DNA of 44,517 bases from Spizellomyces punctatus DAOM BR117 (GCF_000182565.1 NW_015971550.1:1-44517), one strand, 5' to 3'. Positions 9,749 through 20,391 are shown, counted from the first letter of the stretch. Notes: generated from the letters alone by a model not told the origin. Program-made: numbers and translations.

Positions 9749-11407
9749 TTAATGCTCCATTTTCCAAATCTTGTAAGCATCTGTCTGTCGAATGTGGTGG
9801 AGAGGTTCCCAAGTGTTCTTGCTATGTGGGTATCCTTTCCATTTGATGAGGAATTGTGGTTTACCGAGTCATCGGCATTGGTCAATAATCTCCTTGACTT
9901 CATATTTGGGAATCCCTGCGATATGAACAGGAGGTGGTGGTACTACTACATTCCTATAGCGGTGAGATGCTGGGTCTTCATATTTCTTTAGGACACTAAC
10001 ATGGAAGATAGGATATAAGGCAGATAGGCGAGTATCCTGTAACTTGAGCTCGTAGGTGTTTGGATAAGGTCCTATTGCTTTGATTGTGTAGGGACCGATC
10101 CAGCTAGCAGCTAGCTGTGCTGGTTTTTGTAGACTAATGTCTACCTCAATCCCTTTGTGATTGAGTAGGACCTGGTCTCCTATGGTGAAGGTAATAGCTG
10201 TGCATCCTTTGTTATAGTGTCCAGCATATTCATCCTGTAGTTCCTTCATGCAGTGTTGAATGATTATGGCTATTTCATCCATCACTTTTTTGATGTCCTT
10301 AATCTCATTTTGGTCGATAGGTTTCATCATTTGGAGTTCTGTGGAAGTAATGACTCCATCTGCTTGTAAGGGCATTCACCTGATATCTGCCTTGAATGGT
10401 GTCAGTCCATGTTGATTTGGGGTGTTGTTCAATGCGAACTCAAGGAGAGGAAGATACTGTGGCCAATTATCTGCCGCATAGTTGAGGTACAGCTGATATA
10501 TAGACTTTACTGTCCATATCATCCGTTCACATTTGCCATCAGTTTGTTGGTGTCAGGCACTAGCAAATTGGTGTTTCATACCAAGGACTTTACAGAAGGC
10601 CTCAAAGAAATCAGAAAGGGCTTTCGGGTCATGGTCTGTAATAAAGATCCTGGATGCTCCTACATTCTTGTAGACTTGGGACAAATATGTCTGTGCAAGA
10701 TCCCAAGCATTGGAAGCTTGGAGTGTTGGTACGAGGATGGTCTGGTTAGTCAAGTAATCAATGAAACAAAGAATGGCATTGGGTCAGAATCCATGGGTGC
10801 TATTGCCTGGAGGCATATAAGTCATATCAAACCCGATCATATGCCATCGACTATTAGGGATAGGTAATGGTCACAAAAACCCGTGCTTTTGTAAAGGGTT
10901 CTTGTATTGTTGGCATTCAGGACAAGTCCAAATGTATGCATAGATGTCATGTTCGAGGTGAGGCCAATAGAATCTTCATAGAATTTTAGCTAATGTGCAT
11001 CATTGACCTTCATGCGAGCCATCTATTAGGCTGTTGTGATATTGCTGTAAGATTCTAGTATGCTGCATTTCTGGTACATATAGCGAGTCCTTCTCATAAG
11101 TTAGGAGGTCATTTTGTATTGCATAGCATCATAGCCTTGATCCTAAGGCATGGGCTGGTGTTGTCTTCAACGTTTTGATTATTGTAAGGGCATAATTGTC
11201 TTGGCTCAGTGCCTGAATCGATTCTTCGCAATTAAATGGCATTAGCATGGTCTCGGTGCTGGCAACTAATATGGCTTGCAACTGGATTCATTGTTGACAC
11301 TCTGCACATCGGGGTGCATAGTGTGGGTTCCACGAAGGAATGTCTGCAACATGGTTAACTTGTCCGGGCATGTATTCGATCGTCATGTCGAATTGTTGTA
11401 ATGTTTC
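9749..11407 (-). pseudogene. G2-a pol 3' part: integrase and chromodomain
   Basis: Homologous to 19765-21422 of G2-b. It carries the integrase zinc-finger region with an intact second Cys (the TGC that is mutated in G2-b), ITDHDPKAL of the DDE core, the IN C-terminal domain (IGPYTIKAIGPYPNTYELKL, then YPIFHVSVLKKYEDP), and a chromodomain. Stops split it, including a TGA at 9869-9871 inside the chromodomain where G2-b has CGA, and a TGA just before HQQTDGKCE. Copia-2 interrupts it at 11408. Confidence 0.88.
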
Positions 11408-11412
11408 AACCC

Positions 11413-11664
11413 TGTTAGCAATCACAGGTAGCAGACCTCTAAGCCACTGAACTGCTATGCCATGCAGGCATGTCTTCACTGCGCCATGCGCCACATGCGC
11501 CATGCATGTCGTTAGATTTCTCTTGCATCGCTAGTAGTATATTAAAGAATGACTTCTTAACATACAATAGACTTCTTAACATCTATACAAGAGTAGAGTT
11601 CACTCTGTTCCTACTCTCTATCACTAATACATTCCCTATAGGAATATACCCTCACTAGCTAACA
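11413..11664 (+). repeat. Copia-2 5' LTR
   Basis: 252 bp, TG...CA termini with a short inverted repeat TGTTAGC/GCTAACA. It differs from the 3' LTR mostly at CpG-type positions (for example TTAGCAATC against TTAGCGATC). Confidence 0.95.
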
Positions 11665-11679
11665 GGTTATGAGCCCTGG
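11665..11679 (+). other. Copia-2 primer-binding site, half-tRNA type
   Basis: GGTTATGAGCCCTGG directly follows the 5' LTR. It is the same internal initiator-tRNA complement found in copia-A. Confidence 0.75.
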
Positions 11680-11767
11680 AAGTAGAGTACCACTTCAAAG
11701 AACACCGCCTCTCACATGCAGCAAAATGCTGGCATGATGAGGCAGCGCTCAAGGAACTTCTACATGC

Positions 11768-13168
11768 ATGCAAGGCATACCATATTTGGACGAACCCTCC
11801 GAGCAGGACCTCCTAAATCAGTCTGTATATCATGACACACTCCCGGAGGACCCTGAAAACACAGACCCAGATGTTGGGTACAGCAGATACCTATTGGACC
11901 CTGTACGGGACCCTGGGGCGCACGTGCCCAAACAGGAAATGGACCAAATAAAGATGGAAATATGGCCAAGCACTCTGGCTGAGGGCACCAGTGAGAGAAG
12001 AATGGAATACTCTGCAGAATATCCTCCAAGTGGGACATATGCTGTGCGCCCGGAGGACATGGACTCGAGCAATTGAATAGATAGGCTTGAAGCACTTGTT
12101 GGACAGCTCATTCTCACTGTAAAAAGAGAAAACAGCAAAGAAGCTGTGAGGACTGAACCAACAGTGCAAACCCATTATGGAAAAGCACAGTATGCGGACG
12201 AGCAAAGGGCAAGACTGCATACACCTAGTGGGGGCATACCACACAGTGGGCCGCCAAACCCTCTCCTACAACCACCCAGCACTTACCACATAGCGATGTC
12301 AGTGAGGTCAAATTCACCCACAAGCTCAGTTTACATGTCAACATCAAGTACGGCAGACAAGCGCGGATGCAGAGCATTTGTGGATGGGATGCTAAAGGAT
12401 ATCGGGCAATATAATGGGGAACCAAATACTATGAAGCTCAATACATTTCTGGGCAGAGTAGACATGGTAATAAAGCACCAGATGGTTCCACCTGACATGG
12501 TTGTAGACTTTGTGAGCACCAAATTCATGGGATTAGCTCAACAATGGTGGACATCACTGTCACCAACAAGACAGGCAAGCTTTACTGCTTGGTATGATCA
12601 AGAGGATGGACACGGACGAACAATAACTGGGTTACGGTCTGCCTTGTATGTGCGCTTCATGCCACGAACACATATGCATGATACATTGAGATGGTTGAAA
12701 CAATTAAAGCCCAAGACAAACCAGTCCCAGAGCATGGATGAGTTTGTGGCATATTTCAACTCTCAGATATACTCACTACCATCTATGCCTGATTTTATTA
12801 AACAGGACTACTTCATTTCTGCCCTACCGGCAGAAGTAGCAGCACTGCTGCAATCCAATGAGGAAAACCTTACCTCTCTGGAAACCCTACAAGAAGCGGC
12901 AACCCGAATCTATCCAGTGATTCACAAGCATGCGAAACCCCAGGGAGGCAGTATGCACGCCGCCCCTGCACAGGTCACGCAAATGGACAATGCATCTGGA
13001 CAATCCACGACTTCCAAAAAGGGAAAGAAAGGAAAACAAAAGAAGCAAAATGAGGGCCACATCGAGAAGCAACCGAATTCAAACCAACACTCAAATCAAA
13101 ACTCGAATCAAAGTACACCTTGACCATGCAGATACTGCAATGCATCACATCCAAGGACTGTATGTCCC
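11768..13168 (+). pseudogene. Copia-2 gag
   Basis: One frame runs from ATG 11768 and is shared with pol. It is broken by TGA at 12074-12076 and 13121-13123. The gag domain (FLGRVDMVIKHQMVPPDMVV, AQQWWTSLSPTRQASF) precedes a Lys/Gln/Asn-rich tail. Past the second stop the same frame gives a knuckle-like CRYCNASHPRTVC, with one residue fewer than CX2CX4HX4C. Both TGA codons fit former CGA. It would encode the particle shell protein. Confidence 0.82.
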
Positions 13169-13921
13169 TTGATCCTCAAGCTGGTCCAGAAACAATCCAA
13201 CTGCTTGAGTGCAAGCCTAACAGAGGCTTGCCATGTGGAAATGGTACACGATGATGTGCCGTACAGTGCTCTTATCAATTCCGGCGCGACTGACCATATG
13301 ACACCCAATAGGGGTCATTTGGATCCCTCCACCATATATCAGGATGTGAGGAATGTCAGCTTAGCTGACAACACCATTTTAAAATCAACTGTACAAGGCA
13401 ATGTTATCATCAAAGCAGATGGATATTCGACTCCACTCGAATTGCGTGATGTCCTCCATGTTGATGGGCTGCAGAAAAACCTAATCTCCATCCCCAAATG
13501 TAATGAAAATGGTGTGGATGTAACCTTCCACAGTAGTGGAGAAGTTTCTCTCATGAAAAACAGGTGACAAATTGCAAGCGGCATATGATGGAACAATGCA
13601 TATTACCTGGAAGGAACCCTGAAACCCCAGGGCTTTCCAGATACAGAAGTCTGTGCAACAGAGGTATCACCTGCCCTTGCACATGCCAGACTCGGACACA
13701 TAGGACAACATGTCCTAGGAAAGATGGCATTGGCTATGCTCAGCTGGCCCATAGTGGGGGCTCACAGTCATAGGGACTGTGAGGCATGCATACTTGGAAA
13801 ATCATCCTGCACACCATTTCCACCAGCAAACAAAGAACCAAGAGAACTTTGTGAGCTAATTCACTCCAATCTACAAGGACCATTCTGAATTACAGGCCTG
13901 GATGGAGAATGCTACGCTCTC
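13169..13921 (+). pseudogene. Copia-2 protease and integrase N-terminus
   Basis: In frame with gag. The protease motif reads LINSGATDHM: the catalytic Asp of D-S-G is Asn (AAT at 13277, consistent with CpG to CpA). TGA stops follow at 13565, 13586 and 13886. The integrase H2C2 finger is recognisable (HARLGHIG, then CEACILGK). The first DDE residue reads HSNLQGPF: again Asp is Asn (AAT at 13868, preceded by C). Two enzymes are thus disabled at their active sites. Confidence 0.85.
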
Positions 13922-16390
13922 GTGTACATTGAGTACACCTCTAGGTATGGTGTCACTTACTGCATACCAAACAAGGAAGCAGAGACCATCCTCTCCAAAT
14001 TCAAGGAATTCAAGGCATGGCTCGAATGCACCACAGACAAGAAAATATGCACTGTTCATACAGACCGAGGAGGCGAATATCATGGCATATTCCACAAGTA
14101 CCTGATGGACTGTGGCATCCAGCATCAACAGACTACGGCATACTCCAGTCAACAGAACAGCATTGCTGAGCGCTGGAACCATACAAGCTTAGGGCGAGTA
14201 TGCGCCATCTTCGCAGACATGAAACTGCCATGGAAACTATGGGCCATCCTAATACAAATGGTGACCTACCTCCATGATCTCACTCCAAACTCTTTGAGTG
14301 ACAAAACCCCCCACGAGCTACTATTTCAATGCCGCCCCAACGTCACGCACCTCAGGCACATTGGCTGCATTGCGTATGCCCATGTCCCTGCTGCTGGCAG
14401 AGACAAGATGGCCAACAGAGCAAGGAAGACATACCTAGTGGGGTATGCCCAACAAAATGGCACCAAGGCCTACCTTGTTTGGGATCTGGTATGCAATGCT
14501 ATTGCGACCTCCAGGGACATCAAGTTTAACGAAGACGCCCCTCTTGAACTCAAATATCAGCAAGATCCTAGCACTATGGATCTGCTGGATGAGACCACTT
14601 CCGATGATGATCAGGAGTATCAAATTGACTACATCATGGACAAATGCCAGACTCGCGTGCACAAGCCTGAATACCTTGTGAAATGGACTGGTTATACAGA
14701 CCCTACCTGGGAACCCCGAGTCACTGTCGATGACACACAAGTGCTGGACACATGGGAAAACTGCATCCAAGCATATGCCATTGATGTGCATACAGGAAAA
14801 ATAAACCCTGAGTCCCTGACCTTTAAACAGGCAATGGCAACTCCAGATGCCAACGACTACCTGATAGCCTGCCAACAGGAAATTGAATCCCTGAAGGCAC
14901 ACGGCACGTACGTCACTGTACCGCATCCGCCCCATAAGCATGTGATCAGCACAAAGTGGGTTTGCCACAAAGTATTCAACCCTGATGGCACATTCAAGAA
15001 ATACAAAGCCAGAGCAGTATGCCAAGGCTTCACCCAAAGGCCAGGAATCGACTTTGATGATATGTATTCCCCAACCTTACCACTTCCAATCCTCCGCCTC
15101 TTCCTCATGTACATGGTCCAACATGGATTGGACATACACTCAATGGATTCCGTCACTGCTTTTCTCAACAGTGAAATGGACAAGGAAGTCTTCATTGAGC
15201 AATTTGAAGGCTTTGAACTACCTAACAAGCCAAGGAAAAGCTGGGTACTGATGCTGAAAAAGGCGCTCTATGGCCTGAAGCAGTCACCCCTCCTCTGGTA
15301 CCAAAACCTCAGAACTGCCCTGGAAGAACTCGGCTACTGCGTGGTGGAAATAAGCCCCTGCATGTTCTACAAGTACGCCGCGCCAGGGCACACCAACTCC
15401 GATGTTCAGCCATCCCTGTTGACGCTCGTAATCATAATGATCTTCGTGGATGATCTACTGATCCTAACCAAGGATCCTGAACAAATGAATGAGTCAAAGA
15501 AGGAGCTTCATAGTAAGTTTTCCTTTATGGACCAAGGTCACATAACCAACCATCTAGGACTGGCATATGAGTATGACATCTCCGCAGACATAAGGACCCT
15601 CAAGTTCTCCAACCCGATGTATATTGACAACCTGCTTGACCATTTCAAATTAATGAACTGCCATGCAATTGCCACACCATATGCCATGTCCGTGCGCAGT
15701 CAACAGATGCAAGAATCAGCACCTTTCCCTAACCCCAAGATATACCAAGAAGCAGTGGGGGCCCTTACTTGGGCTTCTATCTCATGGCAATGGGACATTG
15801 CCACTGCGGTCGGATATGTTGCGCGCAACGTCAGCACACCTACCCAATGTGATTGGGAGGCAGTCAAGCATATCTTCAAATATCTGAAAGGAACAAGGGA
15901 CTTTGCCATTACCTACACATCCCTGGAGAAAGATCCCTGCGGTCTCAGGGTGTATACAGATGCGGACTATGCAGGCGACCTCTCGGATTGCAAATCTATG
16001 TCCGGCTTGCTAGCTACCTGGAATGGCTACCCCATCCATTGGAAAAGTAGCAAGCAAACCTGTGTTGCCCATAGCACCACAGAAGCAGAGTACATCACAG
16101 CAAGTGTGGGATTCAGAGAGATCCTCTGGATACACCAAATCCTCGCGGACATGTTTAAGCCCATTGCTGGCTTCCAGCTCGTGCCCACCCCTCTCCATAT
16201 TGACAATGAGAGTGCTGCCACTTTAGCCCAAACCAAGGCCATAAACCAATGCATGAAACATATTGATAGGCATTACCATGGTATATGCAGAGGTGTCACA
16301 GATAAACAAATCGTGATTCTGGACATGGATACAAAGGAGCAGATGGCTGATTACTTCACCAAGCCATTAACCCAGGAGGATCATAATTGA
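13922..16390 (+). pseudogene. Copia-2 pol: integrase core, chromodomain, RT, RNase H
   Basis: 822 open codons. Integrase D48 (HTDRGGEY) and E83 (SIAERWN) are present. A chromodomain follows at residues about 233-281 (YQIDYIMDKC, then EYLVKWTGYTDPTWEP). Next is RT: STKWVCHKVFNPDGTFKKYK, D409 in SMDSVTAFLN, and F-V-D-D at 508-511 in place of YVDD. RNase H has YTDADYAGDL and STTEAEYITA. The stop TGA at 16388 ends the polyprotein. The RT/RNase H part looks intact, but the frame depends on upstream stops, so the whole is a pseudogene. A chromodomain is not a standard part of copia Pol. Confidence 0.9.
14618..14766 (+). other. Chromodomain inside copia-2 Pol
   Basis: About 49 residues lie between the integrase C-terminal region and RT. 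The hallmark YLVKWTGY...TWEP is complete, and the acidic stretch ETTSDDDQ precedes it. It is continuous with the flanking copia frame on both sides, so it is neither a nested insertion nor a frame artefact. G1 and G2 chromodomains ([16 protein letters not shown]) are at the Pol C-terminus instead. Confidence 0.88.
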
Positions 16391-16524
16391 CTGAGACTGT
16401 GAATCATGGATGGCCTGGATAATATTCAAATGCATGCATGACCCGCGTATGTGGAGGCAAACTCAGTGGAAGCTGAAATGCACGGGGATTGTGAAACACG
16501 ACAACTGAATATGATTGATATAAA

Positions 16525-17553
16525 TTATACAGAAATACCAGCACCACCCAAACCACCAAATCCACCTGCGCCGCCCACACCACCAAATCCACCAAAAGGG
16601 CCAAACAGATCATCCCAACTGTCCAAATCCTCGCTGTCCTTCCCCTCACTCTCCCCCTCTTCCTCCTCCTCTTCCTCACCCTCCCTCACCATCTCTGCAA
16701 ACTCCTCCCCCTCATCAGTCACCACCTCCTCCAAGAGCTTGGTGAGCTTCGCAATCTCGTCGCGCACCACGCCCGCAGCCTTTTTCTTCACATGCCGGGC
16801 TTTCTCCTTCTGGAACTCAGTAGGAGGGAAGGCTGGGGCCCTTCCACTCCTCCAAGCCCTATTCAGAGAAAGGTCTTGGAGACCACGGTACTTCCCCAGA
16901 GCTTCCAGATGCATGGGACTGTGTACGGGCAAGGATCGCGTAACCTCCTGTTCAGTCTTTGCCAAAGACAACTGCCTCTGCAACACCTCTTCCCTATCCT
17001 TCCGGTGTTGCAAGAAGGCACAGCGGCGCGCTGCCTCTATGAACTCATCCTTGAGTGCGCTAAGCTTGCATGCAGGCTCTGGGACTTTTCCCACTGCTTT
17101 TGCCACTTTTCTCTTGGCTGTTAACACCACAGCCTCAAAAACCCCTCTCCTGGGTCTCTCCTCTTCCTTAGGAGTCTTGCCTTGTCTGCCCTCTGGTCGT
17201 GCACCCGCCTCTGCCCTCAGTGACACCACCCCACTCACCGCTCCCTCTACCAAAGGAGCCGGCCCCTGCCACCACTTCTTGCCAAATCCAGGAAACAAAG
17301 GGCCACCAGGGGATGCCGCACTACTCTCCGCCGAGAGCTCGCGCAGCTGTTGGGAAAGGCCCTTTCCCCAAGACTTCTCGCTGGGAAGCTCGAACTTCCC
17401 CTTTTCCTTGCCCTTCTTAGATGAAGGGACCAGCAGGACATCAGGCGTGGTCTCCTGCTCCGCAGACCACTCGCGGATTAGCTCGGCCAATGTCTTTGCA
17501 TGGGGTGGCTCTCCCTTGGCCTTGCCTTTGCCTTTATCTTCCTTTGGTGCCAT
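16525..17553 (-). CDS. Antisense ORF in copia-2 (342 aa, unknown)
   Basis: Not recognised. It lies between pol and the 3' LTR, on the strand opposite gag-pol. It starts at ATG 17553, just downstream of a poly(T) run on its own strand. Features: Lys/Gly-rich N-terminus (residues 1-20), a basic middle, two probable coiled-coil segments (about 163-207 and 246-280), a run of seven Glu (about 293-299), and a Gly-rich tail (320-339). It has no stop over 342 codons although sense gag-pol is riddled with TGA, and it keeps many CpGs. A sense-strand frame (16451-17590) is also open, but it lacks an upstream ATG and is Ser/Pro low-complexity. It may be an accessory or captured gene. Confidence 0.6.
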   Translation of the reverse strand: MAPKEDKGKGKAKGEPPHAKTLAELIREWSAEQETTPDVLLVPSSKKGKEKGKFELPSEKSWGKGLSQQLRELSAESSAASPGGPLFPGFGKKWWQGPAPLVEGAVSGVVSLRAEAGARPEGRQGKTPKEEERPRRGVFEAVVLTAKRKVAKAVGKVPEPACKLSALKDEFIEAARRCAFLQHRKDREEVLQRQLSLAKTEQEVTRSLPVHSPMHLEALGKYRGLQDLSLNRAWRSGRAPAFPPTEFQKEKARHVKKKAAGVVRDEIAKLTKLLEEVVTDEGEEFAEMVREGEEEEEEEGESEGKDSEDLDSWDDLFGPFGGFGGVGGAGGFGGLGGAGISV

Positions 17554-17746
17554 AATACAAAAAAAAAAAAAGAGCTGGAAACACCGTTAGCAGCTAGCCA
17601 AATGAGCTCTGCAAGTCTGCAATGATGTCACGGCAGGTCTTACAGTTGATAGAAGTATGTGTGAAAGTGTAGAAAGTCGGTGGGCAATGGGTTCTTGTCT
17701 TGTAAAGAAAATAGCGGTTCAGACTTTTGACAGGTCTGAGTGGGGG
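17554..17746 (+). other. Copia-2 3' untranslated segment
   Basis: Holds a 12- to 13-base A run at about 17559-17571 and ends in polypurine tract GAGTGGGGG at about 17738-17746. No gene is seen. Confidence 0.7.
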
Positions 17747-17998
17747 TGTTAGCGATCACAGGTAGCAGACCTCTAAGCCACTTAACCGCTACGCCACGCA
17801 GGCGCATCTTCACTGCGCCACGCGCCACATGTGCCACACACGTCATTAGATTTCTCTTGCATCACTAGTAGTATATTAAAGAATGACTTCTTAACATACA
17901 ATAGACTTCTTAACATCTATACAAGAGTAGAGTTCACTCTGTTCCTACTCTCTATCACTAATACATTCCCTATAGGAATATACCCTCACTAGCTAACA
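17747..17998 (+). repeat. Copia-2 3' LTR
   Basis: 252 bp, near-identical to the 5' LTR. It is followed by target duplication AACCC at 17999-18003. Confidence 0.95.
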
Positions 17999-18003
17999 AA
18001 CCC

Positions 18004-18374
18004 ATCCTGCTTGTCATCAGGAAAGGTGTGGCTGCGTTTGAAGGTAGATCAGACTTTTATGGCCAGTGAAGGCACAGAAGAAGATACCAATCAGATATGG
18101 GTGGTTATGTTTCAAGAACTTGACTAGGGCTAAAAGTTCCTGTTTGTGAACTGGATACCACATCTCGGCGGGTTTCATCTTATGGGAGTAAAATGAGACT
18201 GGTCATAGACAGGGTAGTGCTTTAAGTTCTTGGATGGTTTTCGGCAGCAGAGATGGTATCTCATCTTCTGGGTCTGTAGTCTGGGCTAGCCATCCGCTGA
18301 TCGCAAATCCTGATGAATCAGTGAAGATGAAAGTGTCTTTGGTTGGGTCAAAGGTCACCAGGATGGGTGCAGTT
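18004..18374 (-). pseudogene. G2-a pol RNase H fragment
   Basis: Continues the gypsy frame broken by copia-2. It contains TAPILVTFDPTKDTFIFTDS and GFAISGWLAQTTDPEDEIP of RNase H. It ends at GCAGT (18370-18374), the target duplication of G2-b. The open frame beyond this point towards 18424 runs into G2-b LTR and is not coding. Confidence 0.85.
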
Positions 18375-18912
18375 GTAACGTCAATCGACCAGATTGCTCT
18401 AGTCGATGTTTTCTGGTGAATCATTGGGCCCTGTGAGAGGGCTGTATAAAGACTTTGTTGTTAATACAAGAGAAAGGGAACTATTGATAGTTCCTCACAT
18501 TGCTAACTAGGCTAGTTGTTCTTCTAGTTTTTCCTTGCTTGCTGCCCCCCTTTCTGAGGGGCTTTGGAGCAGCACTCTTTTATGCTTGCTCCCTCCTTCA
18601 GTGGGGCATCGGCATGAGATTTCCCACCTCTGCCAGTGTGGTCCCTCTTGTGCCAATTGGAAGTGATTGGCACTAGCAAATAAAGAGACAAATAATCTTC
18701 TAACTACGGGGCCACCATGGAACCGAATGACTTTGACAGGTCATCGGCGTGGCGGGGCTTACATAATCTAACTACTGTTACATGCTGCACCATACTTTGG
18801 CCATACATGGCTACATGATCACTATAGCTATATATGGTGATATGAGAGACGTGTCACGAAAATCTAAGTCCGCACGTTAAGTGTGAATACTAAAGGACAG
18901 GTCTACCTTACA
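18375..18912 (-). repeat. G2-b 3' LTR
   Basis: 538 bp, TGTAAGG...GTTACA in element orientation. It differs from the 5' LTR largely at CG/TG/CA positions, for example TGGTGAATC here against TGGCAAATC there, both explained by TGGCGAATC. Confidence 0.93.
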
Positions 18913-19764
18913 ATTGTTTGGGGGCTGACCCCTGGAGCAGCTTCACCCGGTGCTCACGGGGACCATTTGCTGAGTCATCACTCCATTTCTGGCCCTTTTA
19001 TACTTTATACAATTTGGGGGCTGACCCCTGGAGCAGCTTCACCCGGTGCCCACGGGCACCATTTGCTGAGTCGTCACTCCTTCTGGTCATGTATATACTT
19101 TATACAAAAATGTGCTTATTGCTATCTTAGTGCTAGACAAGCCTTTTTACTCTTGTTGCATCATCTACATACTAAAGCCCTACTGAATATACACGCGTAC
19201 TTGGAAGCCTCTTTTTACTTACAAAGAACCAGTTGCTTTGTTCTTTTAAATGGGAGCGTATTTCGCTTTCCCCTCTATCATTCTTACTACCCACTGTTGA
19301 TAACATCTTTCTTCAAAGAATGTCTTTTCTCCACATGGACATCACAATGTGGCTTGGTCCACACTTGAGACTGACTGCACGCATAAGCTCTGCATGATTT
19401 ACGCAGGCACCTTGCTTATCACGTCATGGGAATGGTTATGGAGGTGGTGACCCAGTGGGTCATTGCCTCCATGGTCCCATGCATAGCATTTTGCATGCTC
19501 GGGTAAGTCATTGTTCATTGTCGATTTCTTTTGTCTTTCATGTTGTTAATCGGAGTGGACTGGATTTAGATTTTTGACCAGTCAGGGGCTTGAGAGTATT
19601 TTCAAGCCCAGTCGTTCTCAACAAACCCCTGAAAAACATATTGTTTTTGTTCCATTTTGGGCTGTTGGGACCTTGCGCTTGGGGTTTGTGGTTGGTGTGG
19701 GTCTGTTGGGTATGCTTGTATACTTGTAATAGATGTCATCTTCGTAAATATATGTTTCACATTC
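18913..19764 (-). repeat. G2-b 3' UTR with 96-bp tandem duplication
   Basis: Homologous to 8902-9748. Two 96-bp units start near 18920 and 19016. No gene is seen. Confidence 0.8.
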
Positions 19765-20391
19765 TTAATGCTCCATTTTCCAAATCTTGTAAGCATCTGT
19801 CTGTCGAATGTGGTGGAGAGGTTCCCAAGTGTTCTTGCTATGCAGGTATCCTTTCCATTTGATGAGGAATTGTGGTTTACCGAGTCGTCGGCATTGGTCA
19901 ATAATCTCCTCAACTTCATATTCGGGAATCCCTGTGATATGAACAGGAGGTGGTGGTACTACTATGTTCCTATAGCGGTGAGATGCCAGGTCTTTGTATT
20001 TCTTTAGGACACTAATGTGGAAGATAGGATATAAGGCGGATAAGCGAGTATCCTGTAACTTGAGCTCGTAGGTGTCCGGATAAGGTCCTATTGCTTTGAT
20101 TGTGTAGGGACTGATCCAGCTAGCAGCTAGCTTTGCTGGTTTTTGTAGACTAATGTCTACCTCAATCCCTTTGTGATTGAGTAGGACCCAGTCTCCTATG
20201 GCAAAGGTAATAGCTGTGCATCCTTTGTCATAGTGTTCAGCATATTTATCCTGTAGTTCCTTCATGCGGTGTTGAATGATTACGGCTATTTTGTCCATTG
20301 CTTTTTTGATGTCCTTGATCTCATTTCGGTTGATAGGTTTCATCGTTTGGAGTTCTGTGGAAGTAATGACTCCATCCGCTTGTAAGGGCAT
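19765..20391 (-). pseudogene. G2-b integrase C-terminus and chromodomain
   Basis: 208 open codons from just after a TGA at 20392-20394 that separates them from the integrase core. They contain the IN C-terminal fold (VLLNHKGIEVDIS, YPIFHISVLKKYKD) and a chromodomain (YEVEEIIDQCRRLG, then FLIKWKGYLHSKNTWEP). The chromodomain is complete here and broken by TGA in G2-a. The family role is tethering integrase to modified histone H3. Confidence 0.88.

Larger units (their letters stand above)
11413..17998 (+). mobile_element. Copia-2, chromodomain-bearing Ty1/copia element
   Basis: A complete insertion. It has LTRs 11413-11664 and 17747-17998 (252 bp each, TGTTAGC...GCTAACA), a half-tRNA PBS at 11665, a gag-pol frame 11768-16390, an antisense ORF 16525-17553, and polypurine tract GAGTGGGGG before the 3' LTR. 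The 5-bp target duplication AACCC is at 11408-11412 and 17999-18003, and G2-a resumes across it. Gag-pol carries five in-frame TGA codons and two active-site Asp to Asn changes, so the copy is inactive. Confidence 0.95.

Noticed and set aside
9625-9903. Minus-strand 92-codon frame in G2-a as a gene
   Set aside because: It is out of frame with the chromodomain it overlaps; the true frame is restored by comparison with 19765-20391.
11665-11679. A tRNA gene fragment
   Set aside because: It is only about 14 bases, on the strand complementary to the tRNA, directly after an LTR in two families: a primer site.
11768-13888. TGA as a sense codon
   Set aside because: Sister copies of the G2 elements have CGA or CAA at the same codons, and the host gene model needs no internal TGA and ends in TAG. 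CpG decay is sufficient.
16451-17590. Sense-strand 379-codon frame as an env-like gene of copia-2
   Set aside because: No upstream ATG, Ser/Pro low-complexity composition and no signal or membrane segments; the antisense frame looks more protein-like, though the choice is not certain.
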